NCBI RefSeq assembly: GCF_021130785.1
Contig: NC_060214.1
Span: 49,351,001-49,415,000, forward strand
Length of the DNA: 64,000 bases
Source: Homalodisca vitripennis
Taxonomy: Eukaryota > Arthropoda > Insecta > Hemiptera > Cicadellidae
Direction of reading: 5' to 3'
The notes beneath the pieces were generated by a model, which made no database searches, was not told where the DNA came from, and saw only the letters and a program-made list of their open reading frames with translations. Shown in pieces: positions 13,501-25,404 of this stretch (within the stretch, counting starts at the first letter, position 1; the number at the start of each line of letters is the position of its first letter). The translations under genes were made by a program, and so were the position numbers.

Positions 13501-16500
13501 TTCAACTCATTTTTACTCTCTCATTCAGATCCCCCCCCAAAATAGCGTGGCTGATGATCTAATTAGTTTTAATTTAATTTAATTTCTTTGATTGTAACTG
13601 AGTGGAACAAAGTAAGAGAATGTTGTCATACAATCCTTTTACTGTAATATGTAGTAATAACATAAGTCAAATTAAAAGAAGTAATGAGCATAACGAGAGA
13701 CAAGTTAAACATTTAGTGAACATACGGTGTTAAACTCCTATCTTAATTTTGAAACAAGGACCAAGGTGTTTTCTTCACTGAAAGCTGTTCTTTGAGTAAA
13801 ATGTAAATTCCCTTGTTCCTTAAGTTTTCTTTTATGATACGACATAAAAAACACAATTTTTTATCAACATCAGTACCGAGAATTAACTTCATTGGCAGTA
13901 AACTTTAATTTTAAAGTGATCAAGTTATGAATTACTGTTAGTAATGCAACTGTTGTCTAATAACTAAACTATGCAATTGTCTGTAACAAGAAAATGAGGT
14001 AATACGTTTTGCATGCCACTTCATGTCTATATAAGCAGCATCGAGTTTGACTACTACAATCCATGTCCATTTATAGAATTTGGATAAGCGCTAGTGATTC
14101 CTACATTTTCCTCAGCGTATTTAAAAAAACGTATTAAGATATAGAGTTGACATTTTTATATTTTTATATACTACTCGGAGGTGCGAAAAAATAATCTTCT
14201 CTCTATTTCTCTATCCGTATTATACATATTATACAGATTATCTTGTGAATAAAGCGAACAACAAACATGAAACGTATCCAGTTAAACTAAGACATAAGAG
14301 GCTGGAAAAATTCTTCTTCTGTATCGTTATTTATTGTTTTTTGTTGTTGTTGTAATAATATTACTTAAAATTTTTGAAGAAAGTATTTTTTATACATCAA
14401 TGGCGGAGGAAGATAAGGATCCGTTGGTTATCAAATCCTACTTGCCAGTGACTAATAAAAGTTGTTAGAACGTTTAGTGAGGAGGCTTAAGAGTAAATAC
14501 CTGGGCGTTTTTTCGTCTAATTACGAAGGAATAATTGAAAATAAAAATGATTATTGTGAGCGAATAAAAAATGCACATCATTGATTAGGACGTGGACAGC
14601 CTAAAATCTTGAGGATGAGTAAGAATAAGAAATAAGTATGAATAAGAACTATTTATGAGCCCGAGTGGTAACGAAATTGTCGAGGCAGTCATATGGAAAT
14701 GGTTTGAAAGAAAAATCTTTAATTGTGGTAATGAGCAGCCTTCAGGACTCTATAAAGACGCAGAGAGAGGGTTCTGTAGGTCTTATCATATGCTAATAAT
14801 TGTCAAGTGCTGTTAGTAGTAGAAATTAGGTAGGAGAAACAAGAGGATGTTATGAAACATATGTATTTCATTGAAAAAATAAAAGATACCGGAAGAAAAG
14901 TTTTTGTTTTAGAACGATTAAAAGAATTTTAGCATAAATATGCCTCCCAAATATGTATAGGTGGGAGTAGTTTGTGAAATTTCGTCTGGAACCATTAATA
15001 ACTATTTAAATATATATTCCAACGTTTTTGTATAATATAATAGAATAGTTGTGTGCATTTATTTCACGAAGCAATCAAGTTTTTTTTAAGTAGCCTCATA
15101 CCAAACATAAAGATTATAGTAAACATACAAATGTTGTTTTATTCCACTGTTTATTGACAAAAAAAAGGATTATTTCTCCCATTTTATATACAATAAAAAA
15201 TGTTACTAATTAGAAAAATATTTATTTACAGCACCACCAAAGATTAAGGTTTCCTCGCTTGCTATATTAAAAGGTATATATAATTAAAAAGATAATCCAA
15301 AACAAACTAATATTTTAAAGAATTTAAAAAGTGATTCAGGCAAATTAATCATTAATGTGCTCAATAAAAACTAGTGTAATATATTAAAATACTACTAAAC
15401 ATTACCCATCTAATGCTTTGATATTACAGCCCAAAGTTTTCAACATTCAACTCCCCTAATTCATATTTGTTTAAATGTTAAATATACTTTGGTTTAATTG
15501 CTTGAAAACTTTTAAAATACTTTATGAATTGATTTACAAACTTAAACCGTCAATGCCGTTTGATTTTTCTCCCTGTTTATCAGCCCACATAGCATGAAAT
15601 AAAACACAAGAATGAAATAAAGCAATGAAGCTGTGCTTACATTAGCGAAGCCACGATACGTGGTGTGGCGTATTCCTACTGTACTCGTTTGTACTTCATG
15701 GCTTTAAATTTTAAGAATTTTCTGAATAATAAAACCGTTTGGGGTTTTTGTTTTTTTTTTTTTTAGTTTTATTACAAATAGTAGGCCATAAACCCCTAAA
15801 GAGTATTGAGATTAGTGTGAAGGGGTATAAAAGTTCACTGAGTGCAAATTAATGACTACGACAGGAAATAGATTTTTTGATATCTGACTAACGAGAATTT
15901 AAATGCTTAATGTATATTTACTTATTCAATGTACATTAACATGGAGCCGGTCAATTTCTTTATAAATTTTGCTTTACTGAAACATTAAATAATACGGTTT
16001 TATTTTAGCAACATTAAGAGATATTGAAATAAAACCTTCGTCATACTTTTAAAATTGGTTAAAATGTACTACTAAATCTCAAAAGATTTTCAATTCTTGA
16101 TCAATTTAATGTTATCATTAGTTTCCTGTTTATACTAAAACTAATTATGCGCAGCTTCACTCATATAATCGTGCTTTGTGGTTCACGTATACTCGTATAT
16201 TTTTTTAAACTTCAAAATGTCACCGTACACATGAAAAAGGTTCGGATTCAGTAAAAGGTTAAGGAAAAGGCTCGTTATGGCTACCCATCTCATTAATTAT
16301 TAAACTAATTAGTTTCAAATCTGAACTCTTAACCATATCTTACAATATATTTTTATTTAGTGTTCAAAAAGAATATAGCAGTATATACTTTAAAATAATA
16401 AAACTGCGTTACTCAGGAAGCAATTAGGTTGTGATGTATTTAGGTGAGATATTGTTAATGAGATAATTTGTCTTCCCTTGCCCTAGCATTGTTTTTCTAC

Positions 16501-16845
16501 CATTGTTGGAATATTTATAAGAAACGAAACACATTTTTTAACTATTATAAAGATAAGTCATGGCTTCGCAACAACAACGTTCTTTGTAATACTTAAAAAC
16601 AATGGCAGTTTACGTACTTTCACGAAGACAACTTTTTAATATAGTTTAATAATGTTGTATCATTAGTAAAACTAAATACTAAGACACCATTTATAATATC
16701 GATTTGCAGTAATGAGTGAGTATTTTTTAAGACTATGTAAAGAATAACAAAAACATTCAATTTAAAAAATAAAAAGGTACTAGTATAGCGCTATAATACT
16801 AACTGAAAACCTCTTGACTTTACAAACATTTCGAATTTGCACCTA
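10581..16845. other. Gene-poor AT-rich stretch
   Basis: No gene was recognised. The longest open frame (12977-13297, plus, 106 codons from a TTG) resembles nothing known and lacks a credible ATG start. A small perfect palindrome lies at 11703-11718. A very weak transposase-like run near 14665 is discussed among the rejected items. Confidence 0.5.
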
Positions 16846-16882
16846 TACCTTTTGTATATATTATCCATATATACAAAAGGTA
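16846..16882. repeat. Perfect 15-bp-arm hairpin
   Basis: TACCTTTTGTATATA (16846-16860) pairs exactly with TATATACAAAAGGTA (16868-16882) across a 7-base loop. It is a likely relic of a miniature element. No gene is adjacent. Confidence 0.85.
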
Positions 16883-17661
16883 AAACAATAACTCACTTGA
16901 ACTAATCATTATTAGATAACCCAAAAAGTTAAGTTCAACACACGTGCTTTTTAGCTCTTAACAGAAAAATAAATGGTTTTTCATGAAGAATAGCTATATT
17001 AAGTTACATACCCTGATAAAACTAAATGTTTTTAAACTTTGTGATGTCCTAGACGGATGAAATCTGACACAAATCTGCTTATGACTACGGTAAAAAAAAA
17101 TTAATCATTTTCATGGAGATCAATCAATCCATAGAGTTAAAAGGGGTGCAAGACTGAAAAAAAAATTATATTTGATCAACTAATGGTCCTTATACGATGA
17201 GATTCGAAATAAACCCACCCCTATCCTCTCAACATACAAATAAAAATTATTTAATTAAGATCATCCATCTTTAGAGGTACAAATGGAGCTGCTACCTTCA
17301 ACAGCTTGGCTTACCATACTGATCTACAAGGAATCTGACCACTGGGACCGACTTTTTTATTGTTTAATTTTATATATTTTTCTTTAGACGTTTTATCTAA
17401 TAATTAAGTTTGATTAATTAGTTTAACAAATTCCAAAAATTGGAGTAATAGAATGGTAATCACAGCCTCTGTTGCAGTCTTGAATTTTATTCAATGTTTT
17501 AACAATATTTTGAAGATATAAAAACATATATAGAAATGTGTTACTCAAGGTAAGGTAGTTAAAAAATACAATGTTACAATTAAAAAAAATACAATATTAT
17601 TACTATTGAATAAAAAAATAGAGTTCATAAAATATTATGATTTATTTTGAATTTACGGTTT
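16883..17661. other. AT-rich stretch without a recognised gene
   Basis: Nothing recognisable. It directly follows the hairpin and precedes the 3' end of the piggyBac remnant. Confidence 0.45.
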
Positions 17662-18149
17662 TTAATTTTTTTTCTGTGGGTGATGAATGCAGTCTTTCCA
17701 TAGGAAGATTTCACATTGGAAGCATTTAATATACAGCGATTTTGTTTTTCTGTTGCCTCCTTCTTTGCAATTCATCTGGTAGCATTTGGTGCATTTACTT
17801 CCCAGGTTGTCAGAAAAATATCAATAGCAAGTTTTCTACACCACTTCGCTGATCGTCTGTGTAGTGTTCCGTAAGAACCCATTCGATCTGAGTAGTCAAT
17901 GTAAGATTTTACGTTATTATAATCAGTATTATAATCATATCCAAGTTTTGTAGAAGGCATTAAAAGATCTCTTTTGTCTGTCCATTTTAGGACAACAATA
18001 TTTCCCTTAATCGTTTTAGCTAGAATTTTTAACCTCTTTCCAATTGTGATATAACAACGTCTTTCGAGACTTCTTTTTATTTTTCTCCCGAATTCCAAAT
18101 AGTTGATTAATACACATTTTCTACAAATTACGAATATGTGCTTCATCAA
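17662..18149 (-). pseudogene. piggyBac-type transposase remnant (C-terminal part)
   Basis: The minus strand has an open frame from 18149 with VVLKWTDKRDLLM, then YIDYSDRMGSYGTLHRRSAKW. This is the arrangement of piggyBac-family transposases: a KW.DKR block, then a D..MG block, then a KW block. After a shift of frame near 17795 the sequence continues with a cysteine-rich tail (CTKC...C...CFQC...C...HH), ending with a stop at 17662. Such a zinc-ribbon-like tail is typical of the family's C-terminus. The N-terminal two thirds are missing or unrecognisable. It is an inactive fragment of a DNA transposon that would target TTAA. No terminal repeats were identified. Confidence 0.8.
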
Positions 18150-18615
18150 TCATATTTTCTTGAAAAAATGAAGTAAATAATATTGTAATTTTGTAATTGC
18201 AAGGTTACATAAAAAACACCTTTAACTCAAGATCCACTATTCAAAACCTCAGGCAAAATATTCTTAAATACATTATTTTCTATTACTGAAATAATATCGC
18301 CTAAGCATTGGTTTCCTCAAAATGTTTAATCCAATTAAAATCCCTAAAATCATCCGTCATATAAAAATGTTTTACATTCTATTAGATTATGTGAGTAGTG
18401 ATCTAAATGTATGTATATTTTTCATGCTTCAATAATTCAATGAAATCGTTTTTGATTTCGAATTTTTTTATAGTTGATACAAATGCAATCTTTCAATAAA
18501 CAGTTTTATTTAAGATCTTGGTCCATTTACCTCTATGAAATACAATATAGTAGAAAGTGTTTTATTTTTCTTGAATTTACAGTTTATTACAATGCTAGTT
18601 ATTATTAAATACAGC
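18150..18615. other. AT-rich stretch without a recognised gene
   Basis: This would be the expected place for the rest of the piggyBac transposase, but no coding similarity was visible. Confidence 0.4.
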
Positions 18616-18709
18616 CATTGTTTATTGTTTATGAAATTAATTTTCTTTCCTGTAACGAAACACATTGTTTATTGTTTATGAAATATATGGCTTTCCTATA
18701 ATAGATGAT
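18616..18709. repeat. Two-copy tandem repeat, period 47
   Basis: CATTGTTTATTGTTTATGAA at 18616 recurs at 18663 with similar following sequence. Confidence 0.8.
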
Positions 18710-18825
18710 CCTTAATACAATTGCTATTATCTATAAATTCTCAGTTTCCAATGCAAAGTATTTTATATGTGAAATATAGTAATTTCAAGAAAATGAAGAA
18801 CATCTAAATAAAACATCTTTGCATT

Positions 18826-18854
18826 GGCTCCTGTAAAATAAAATTACAGGAGCC
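18826..18854. repeat. Perfect 11-bp-arm hairpin
   Basis: GGCTCCTGTAA and TTACAGGAGCC flank a 7-base AT loop. It has the shape of a factor-independent terminator, but in this eukaryotic context it is more likely the relic of a small element. Confidence 0.7.
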
Positions 18855-19339
18855 GCGCGCAGCGATACAAAAAACAAGACAACAACAATCGCAACGCCCA
18901 GGTAAAAAAATACATACACACATCCGTAGATCAAAGAAGAATGTGAACAATTCCTTAGTAAATACCACTAAAACCACGTGGTATATACAATAAGATGCGG
19001 GCGTATAGGGCGGAAAAGTCGTTATCTAAGACCTAGAAGGCCGTTACATATGACTGGTCAGGAAGTCCCTGATAACAGATAATCGACTGTAACTGTAATC
19101 GATATGCAACTGTACTAAAATGAAAAATGTCGATTCCCTAATATGTAGTAAACAGTGTATTTACTACACTCATCATCCATTCTTTCAGTCTGGATTGTAA
19201 AATGTGCTTGATTTTAGCAAACCTTATAAAAATTCAGTAGTTTATTGAAGACTCTCAGAGCAACGAAAGAACATGGTAAGAAGTTTAAAATTTAATTTTC
19301 AGGTTAAATAATAAGAATGACTGATGAAACAGATACTTT

Positions 19340-19925
19340 AGTTTTTAAAAGGCCTATTATATACGTTTGACTTCTTCATAAGTTGTTTCACGAGTAGCGG
19401 CAATCGAGAGAAAAAGGATTAAACATCTTGCATTCTAAGAATAAAAAAGGTCTTAAACTATAAAAAATAATATTTATGTCACCTTTTTTGAAGGAATAGG
19501 TTGGTTATTGATAGTATTAATTGATTTAATATAGTAATAATCAGGTTAAAATATCAATTTAATAACCAAAAACAGTACTTATATGAGGTATTGCTTTAAT
19601 CAGTGGGGTCCAGTTACGTTTTGAAATGATAATTACAAATATCAATGTTGATAAAGAGCTATAATGGTGTTGGATGCACAAAGACCCTATTAACTCCCAC
19701 AATGGTGCTCATCTATTACATACTAGTGCTACGTGAAAACCTTAATCAGCTGCAAGTCTATAAGTGCACTGAAGTAGGATTTATTGTATTTAATTTTGGA
19801 TTATATAAATAAAACGTTTTACTATGAACGAGAATCGATTAATAATCTATAATGTAAAGTAAAAAAATTAGAATCTTTATGGTTATAGTCCTTGGTTTTA
19901 AACAAATTCATCCTACGAAAAAATA
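19340..19925 (+). repeat. Dispersed repeat, copy A
   Basis: The segment matches the reverse complement of 45060-45640 at moderate identity. Shared blocks include TTGTTTCACGAGTAG, GGTCCAGTTACGTT, ATAATGGTGTTGGATGCA and CCACAATGGTGCTC. There is no coding content. It is probably part of an old non-autonomous element of unknown class. Confidence 0.8.
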
Positions 19926-19975
19926 AAGATTAGTAACCAAGATAAGTAACGGCTTTCAATTAATTATTCTCAGCA

Positions 19976-20035
19976 CTGTAGCCCAGGGATAGAACTGCGG
20001 CTCTCAAATCAAGAAGTAATTAATTTAATTCCTCG
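19976..20035 (+). repeat. Possible tRNA-derived SINE head
   Basis: TAGCCCAGGGATAGAAC resembles a pol III A box with a D-arm, followed by an anticodon-arm-like block and, about 40 bases on, AATTTAATTCC, a degraded B box. The layout suggests a tRNA-derived SINE or dead tRNA, but pairing was not checked and box matches are imperfect. Confidence 0.25.
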
Positions 20036-20621
20036 CTAAGGTAACAAAGATTTATAAATATGTTTAGGCAGTTACAAAAAAACGTTTACTAGTGTCACAG
20101 TAAAAATTAAAACAACGACTAATAAAATAAAATATGGTGAAAAAGTGCTTTAGGATTTTATTCGCGGGTAAGAGTTAGTACTCTCCTACTCACACGGAGA
20201 TACACAGGGGAGAAGTCAACAAACATTACGTCATCACATATCTCCAATTTTTTAAAAAGTTATGTCAAAGATAAAAACATGGAAAAATACTGTGTTCCAA
20301 TATCTGTATACCTCATCTAAAGAGCCTTTATGTATCAAAACTATTTTTAACTACCTGCGTTTGTTACTTTTTAGTTTATTAGTATTTACTGTTTTGTACG
20401 ATTTAAAAAAAAATAATATATAAAGAGAAAATGTAATTATTAAAACAATATTTTACCTTATATCATGTTGAATCTGTTTAGCTTATATCATGCACATAAG
20501 CAATATGAGATATTATGATTGCCTTTATATCAACTCCTCTGTATGTCTGAAGATGAACTGTGTACCTTCTCTAGTTCATGGAATATTCTATCTTTAACCG
20601 TCAACTTTGTCTCACAAGCCT

Positions 20622-20753
20622 CAAGGCGTTGTTACTAATTCACTTTCGTTAATGACTCTTCCCATCTCAGCTCAGCAGTCCTAAAATAGAACAAGATTAC
20701 TTGGTATTAACAGACAATGTAATTAAAATTAAAATTATATTTGAAAAAATGTA

Positions 20754-20808
<55 letters not shown>

Positions 20809-21118
20809 CAAATACTTCAGAATTTTATTTTGTCTTGGAGGTGATCCTACTCTACTCAATTTTTATTTTCAGCATCATATAAATATATATATATTTATAT
20901 GATGCTGCAAAAAAAGTGAGTAAAGTAGGATCACCTCCAAGATAAATCAAATTCTAAAGTCGGAAAAACTACAGTGTTTAGCAAGAGATTTGAGGGGTTT
21001 GGTGTACTATAATTCCCTTACCGGTCCTGTAAAATTATAAAAAAAGTAATCCTTTTCTATTTTAGGACTGCTGAGATGGAAGAGTCATTAACGAAAGTGA
21101 ATTAGTAATAACGCCTTG
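20622..21118. repeat. Nested foldback repeat
   Basis: The outer arms 20622-20690 and 21057-21118 are inverted copies (shared block TTCGTTAATGACTCTTCC and its complement). An inner palindrome spans 20819-20955, centred on an AT run, with GGAGGTGATCCTAC and GTAGGATCACCTCC. A TA microsatellite (20761-20808) sits in the left half. The right inner arm (20930-20975) recurs at 44857-44905. No coding sequence. Confidence 0.85.
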
Positions 21119-21134
21119 GGGCTATACTTGTGTG

Positions 21135-21136
<2 letters not shown>

Positions 21137-21201
<65 letters not shown>
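21137..21201. repeat. TA microsatellite
   Basis: A pure (TA)n run of about 65 bp directly abuts the start of the mariner-type element. A TA dinucleotide is the insertion target of that superfamily. Confidence 0.95.
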
Positions 21202-21204
<3 letters not shown>

Positions 21205-22130
21205 GGTGATTCAAAACTAAAACGGCAATCTCTCGGGAGCTTATTCTATAGCTAAAAACAAGTAAAAAAGTTCATATAACCATATGCCCGGAAACGCTTC
21301 GTTAGCAAGTTACGCCTAGAGAAAGATTTCGCCCGGATTTCAGAACCCTTGGTGAAGTCAGGCCGTTATAAAAATGGTAAAGGTAGTTTACAAAGATACA
21401 AATACGATTGTTTTTTTTATGTTTTTATATCTGACAAATTTATTAAAATTCGTCCCAGAGCTGTAAATGCAATACTTTTCAGAGATATCTTACGTAAAAC
21501 ACAAGCATTGGTGCAAAGAAATAACACATTTTTGTTTTGTGTTTAAAACGTAAGATTACTTCCATAAATGTTAATTAAAGGTCATTTTTTTCTTAAACAG
21601 ATTTGTAGAACATTTAATTCTGAAAAGATTCATGTGAATTACTTAGGAAAAAAATTAATAATAGGTATTGAAATTTAGCTTTATTTAAAAATAAAACAGA
21701 CGCACAAAAATGCATATTCCTTATCTGCATAAAATATTAACTAATGTTTTAGGTTTGTGGAGTAACAGCTGATCATTTATTCTAGACTGAAAATTAACAT
21801 AAAATGTATTTACCTTTATAAAACTGTAATAAATCACCTATAATAGTTGCTCAAAGTGTCCTCCGTTGTTAGCAATGCACGTTTTCGCACGACGAATCCA
21901 CTCTTTTCTAGCGCGTTTTTCATAACGTTTGGAGCATTCTTGATAGTTTCTGCCCGCCTCTGTAATGCGATTACGTTAACTCCTCTATGGTGTTAATCCC
22001 GTTTTGAATAAACAATTGACTTCATCCAACCCCATAAGAAAAAGTCTGCTGGCGTGAGGTCAGGAGAACGTGGTGGCCATTTTACTGGTCCATTTCGACC
22101 AATCCATTGTCTACCGTATGTATCATTTAA

Positions 22131-23772
22131 GGGGGGTAGTACACCGTTAAATGTCAAAAATTTCATTATTTATTTTTTTCATATATAATTGTTTACTAGT
22201 TTGTTCTGATCAATACAGTAAAAAAATTATGACGATATCTTGATTTTTAGCTGAATTGTGAACAAAGAAACGAAATCAATACATGAAGCTTTTTGTAAAA
22301 AATCCAAATCTTGTACACTCCTCTTGTTTTTAGATTTCGTTTTTCATACAGTATTCATTGATAGTAGGTAGTGTTTTGCTTTAACAACTCTGTGATTTGT
22401 TTTTCTTATTTCTATTTTACAGGCCTATGGCTTTGGTTCAATGTATTGTTTGTTTTACATTACTTGAGTGAAGATTAGTGTCAACATTTACGTTTTTCAG
22501 TGTCAAGTAATCGAAAATAGATTGACAGACTCTGTGATTGACCAACTAGGTGTGTACTTTGGTAAATGCTATTAGAGCCAATCCCAATGACTTTGTATCA
22601 ATGAGAACAGCTGCTTGGGCAGTAATGGAACCACAAGGCCAGTTCGGATGAGAAACCACTTCACCATTTTTATCCGACTGGCCCCAGAATCTTGGTGTAA
22701 GTACCAGCAGGCTATATATAATGACTCAATAACAACTTTTAAACATAAAAACACAATACCATACCCTACAATGAATTCCATTAAACCAATATTCGTAGAT
22801 CTGACAAAGCCTGAACTTTTCAGAAGATGTTTAAAAAGGAAAGACCCAAAACGCTAACGAGTCATACAACAATGTGCTTTGGAACATCTGCCCTAAAAAA
22901 GGTTTTGCTGGAAGAAACAGTTTTAAATATTGCAGCACATGAAGCATCTTTGATTTATAATGAAGGGCATTTAGGTAGGTTAAAGGTTCTTACTCATTTA
23001 TCCATGACTCCGGGACTTTCTGTGAAGAATTGTTGAGAAATTTTGATGAGACTCGTGTGCGCGCATTGCTAAAGAAAGTTGAAAATCAAAGTTTGGAAGC
23101 CAGAAGAACCAGAAGGAGATTGAGACTAGACCAGCAATGGAGATTTTTAAGAAGTAGAAGGTGTAACATATGCATCAGGGTCTTTTTAATGTAAGATAAA
23201 AACATCGTTTTTTTTAATAGTTTAACTTTAACGGTGGTTTTTCCGAAAGTTACTTTTTTGCCTACTAGTTACATGATTTCTCAAAAAGTATCCAAGATAT
23301 CCTTACCAAATTTTCAGGGGATGTTTATAACATCATTACCTATAGCATGAACTAGGATTACCAGAAATGAATCAATATAACTCAATTTATTAAGGTAACT
23401 AAATGTTTTTTTTAATAAATTATGTTTATTTTGTAATTTATATATTTTGTTATTATTTATTTTAACATTAGACCAATATCCTTAGTTCATGCCATAGCCC
23501 TAGGTCTAACAAACAGAATGATACCAAATTTATGTGTGAAACTTTAATTTGAGCGTTACAATTATGTAAATAAGTAAGCTACGTAAAAAAAAAAGTAAAA
23601 AAAAAATTTATAACTCAGTAATAGAAAAAAATATTTTTATTAAAAATAATTTTAAAATAAACTGATGTATATATCTAACTTACCCACAAAATTTCATATG
23701 AGTATAGGTATAATCAGTAGTTGCACAAGAAATAAATTTTGTAAATGCAAGCGGAAAGGTGTACTACCCCCC
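22131..23772 (+). mobile_element. TTAA-flanked DNA transposon (Kolobok-like?) inside the mariner transposase
   Basis: Perfect 15-bp terminal inverted repeats GGGGGGTAGTACACC (22131-22145) and GGTGTACTACCCCCC (23758-23772) are flanked by TTAA on both sides (22127-22130 and 23773-23776). A TTAA duplication is known for piggyBac and Kolobok elements. The coding remnant inside resembles the Mutator-like transposase domain often seen in arthropod genomes, which favours a Kolobok-like assignment over piggyBac. The element is 1642 bp, so it is internally deleted. Confidence 0.85.
22575..23190 (+). pseudogene. Mutator-like/Kolobok-like transposase, C-terminal remnant
   Basis: Read in three frames, the plus strand shows the order characteristic of this family. 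It has a WCKYQQA block (about 22690), SIKPIFVDLTKPELFRRCL (about 22780), a KGKTQNANESYNNVLW block (about 22840), then IAAHEASLIYNEGHLGRLKV (about 22930) and a basic, arginine-rich tail near 23100. The frame shifts at about 22840 and again near 23025. The N-terminal half with the earlier catalytic residues is missing. It is unlikely to be functional. Confidence 0.7.
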
Positions 23773-25203
23773 TTAAATAGTTTTTTCACATCATTAGAAA
23801 AATTTGGAGGTGCTCCGTCGTGCAATAAACCATGCATTTATTCTGTTTTGAACAGGAATATCTTCCAAGAGGGTAGGCAGGTTTGTTCTTAAAAAATTTA
23901 AGTACGCTACTCCATTAAGTCGATTAGGGAGGAAAAATGGACCAATCAAATTATCACCCAGAACACCAAGCCATACATTGACTGAAAATGTATGTTGAAA
24001 ATGCCTCGTCGCAGTTTCATGTGGGTTGTCGTACGCCCAAGTATGGGTATTACGAAAATTTACAATTCCATTTCTAGTAAAACAGGATTCATCAGTAACG
24101 AGAATACGCCGAAGAAAATACTGATGTCGTAAACAATTTCTTCTTAACCAGCGGCAGAACATCTTCCGTTTATTAAGATCTTGCGGTAATAAGTCTTGAA
24201 CACGTGTTATATGGAATGGGTACAACTGTGCTTCATGAAGTGTCCGCCATACGAACGCTTGACTGGTAAATATTTAACTGACGTGATAATCGTTCAGCAT
24301 TTATTATTGCTTGTTCATTATTATAGTTCCTTGCGCTACGTTGATGACCAGTATCTATTCGCTTCGGTTTAAAAGCTACCAGTTTCTCTAAGTCGTCTCT
24401 CCACAGCTTCAAATGTTTTGCGATCAGGTGTTCTTCGATGTGGAAAAGTATCACGATATTCCTGAACTGCAGCTAAACCATTCTTGTTAACTTTGCCGTA
24501 AATCAGTATCATGTCCGTATACTCTTCAAACGAATACATACCATTTACATTATCTGCCATTATTTACTAAGATAATTACATACACTTTTATAAAAATATT
24601 TAATAAAATATTTTAAAAATAAATATTTAATAAAATATTTTATACACTTGTATAAAATATTTCCAAATAATCATAGGATCTCACAAAATACAATCTTCAC
24701 ACGCCACAACACAAAAACCTCCGTAAAGGTTATTCAAATATTACTTCATGAACTTAATTGTTGATCAGCTGATATTGCCAACCTTTGCAAAGAAAATATG
24801 ACGATAAAAAGTGTTGAATAAATGATCAGCTGTTACTCACAACCTAAACATTAGTTAATTATATTATGCAGATAAGAATATGCATTTTTGTGCGTCTATT
24901 TTATTTTTAAATAAAGCTGAATTTCAATACCTATTATTAATTTTTTTCCTAAGTAATTCACATGAATCTTTTCAGAATTAAATTTTCTACAAATCTGTTT
25001 AAAAAAAATGACCTTTATTTAACATTTATGGAAGTAATCTTACGTTAAACACAAATATGTGTTTATTTCTTTGCACCAATTCTTGTGTTTTTACGTAAGA
25101 TATCTCTGAAAGTATTGCATTTACAGCTCTGGGACGAATTTTAATAAATTTTTCAGATCTAAATACATAAAAAACAATCGTATTTGTATCTTTGGAACTA
25201 TAA

Positions 25204-25365
25204 AGTAGATATGAATATGCCGATTCTAGACCACTTTTGGGACAGTCAGAAAATCAATGTAAAATACTGTCCATTGAACCATAAACAAAATCTGTAAATC
25301 ACGAATGTTAAATAACCGAATCTATAGCTGTTTTACTGTTCATTGTAGGCTTCTAATTTCTTAAG
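25204..25365 (+). repeat. Left terminal inverted repeat of Polinton copy 1
   Basis: The first 57 bases match the reverse complement of the right end exactly (AGTAGATATGAATATGCCG...). Homology continues with indels to about 25365 (CTTCTAATTTCTTAAGCTG). Confidence 0.93.
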
Positions 25366-25404
25366 CTGTTTTAATGAAAAAATCCAGAAATCTTAATGAA
25401 AAAT

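Larger units (their letters stand above)
21834..24560 (-). pseudogene. Mariner-type transposase, frameshifted and split by an insertion
   Basis: The N-terminal helix-turn-helix (DUF4817 type) starts at 24560 with MADNVNGMYSFEEYTDMILI and ends with RRLRETGSF. The catalytic domain follows (24225-23794) with ILVTDESCFTRNG, which carries the first Asp, then FSVNVWLGVLGDNLIGP, and a second Asp in the HDGAP-like block near 23815. The coding sequence is then interrupted. Beyond the insert (from about 22126 down to 21834) it resumes with WIGRNGPVKWPPRSPDLTP, which holds the last catalytic Asp. At least two frameshifts exist apart from the insertion. The enzyme would cut and paste DNA at TA sites, but this copy cannot make a functional product. 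Confidence 0.9.
21202..25203 (-). mobile_element. Tc1/mariner-type element (DUF4817 transposase), right end missing
   Basis: It starts with CAGGGTGATTCAAAA right after a TA run, a terminus typical of arthropod mariner-type elements. It has long subterminal inverted repeats: 21380-21784 pairs with 24812-25200. The transposase gene is on the minus strand and is split by a TTAA-flanked element at 22131-23772. The right terminus (about 180 bp by comparison with the left) is absent, because Polinton copy 1 begins at 25204. Confidence 0.88.

Noticed and set aside
14665..14760. Plus-strand run NEIVEAVIWKWFERKIFN resembling the CENP-B-type DNA-binding part of pogo/Tigger transposases
   Set aside because: Only about 30 residues, with no catalytic domain downstream and stops on both sides.
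17772..18149. piggyBac remnant as the source of the TTAA element at 22131
   Set aside because: That element carries a different transposase family remnant, and no shared terminal sequence was seen.
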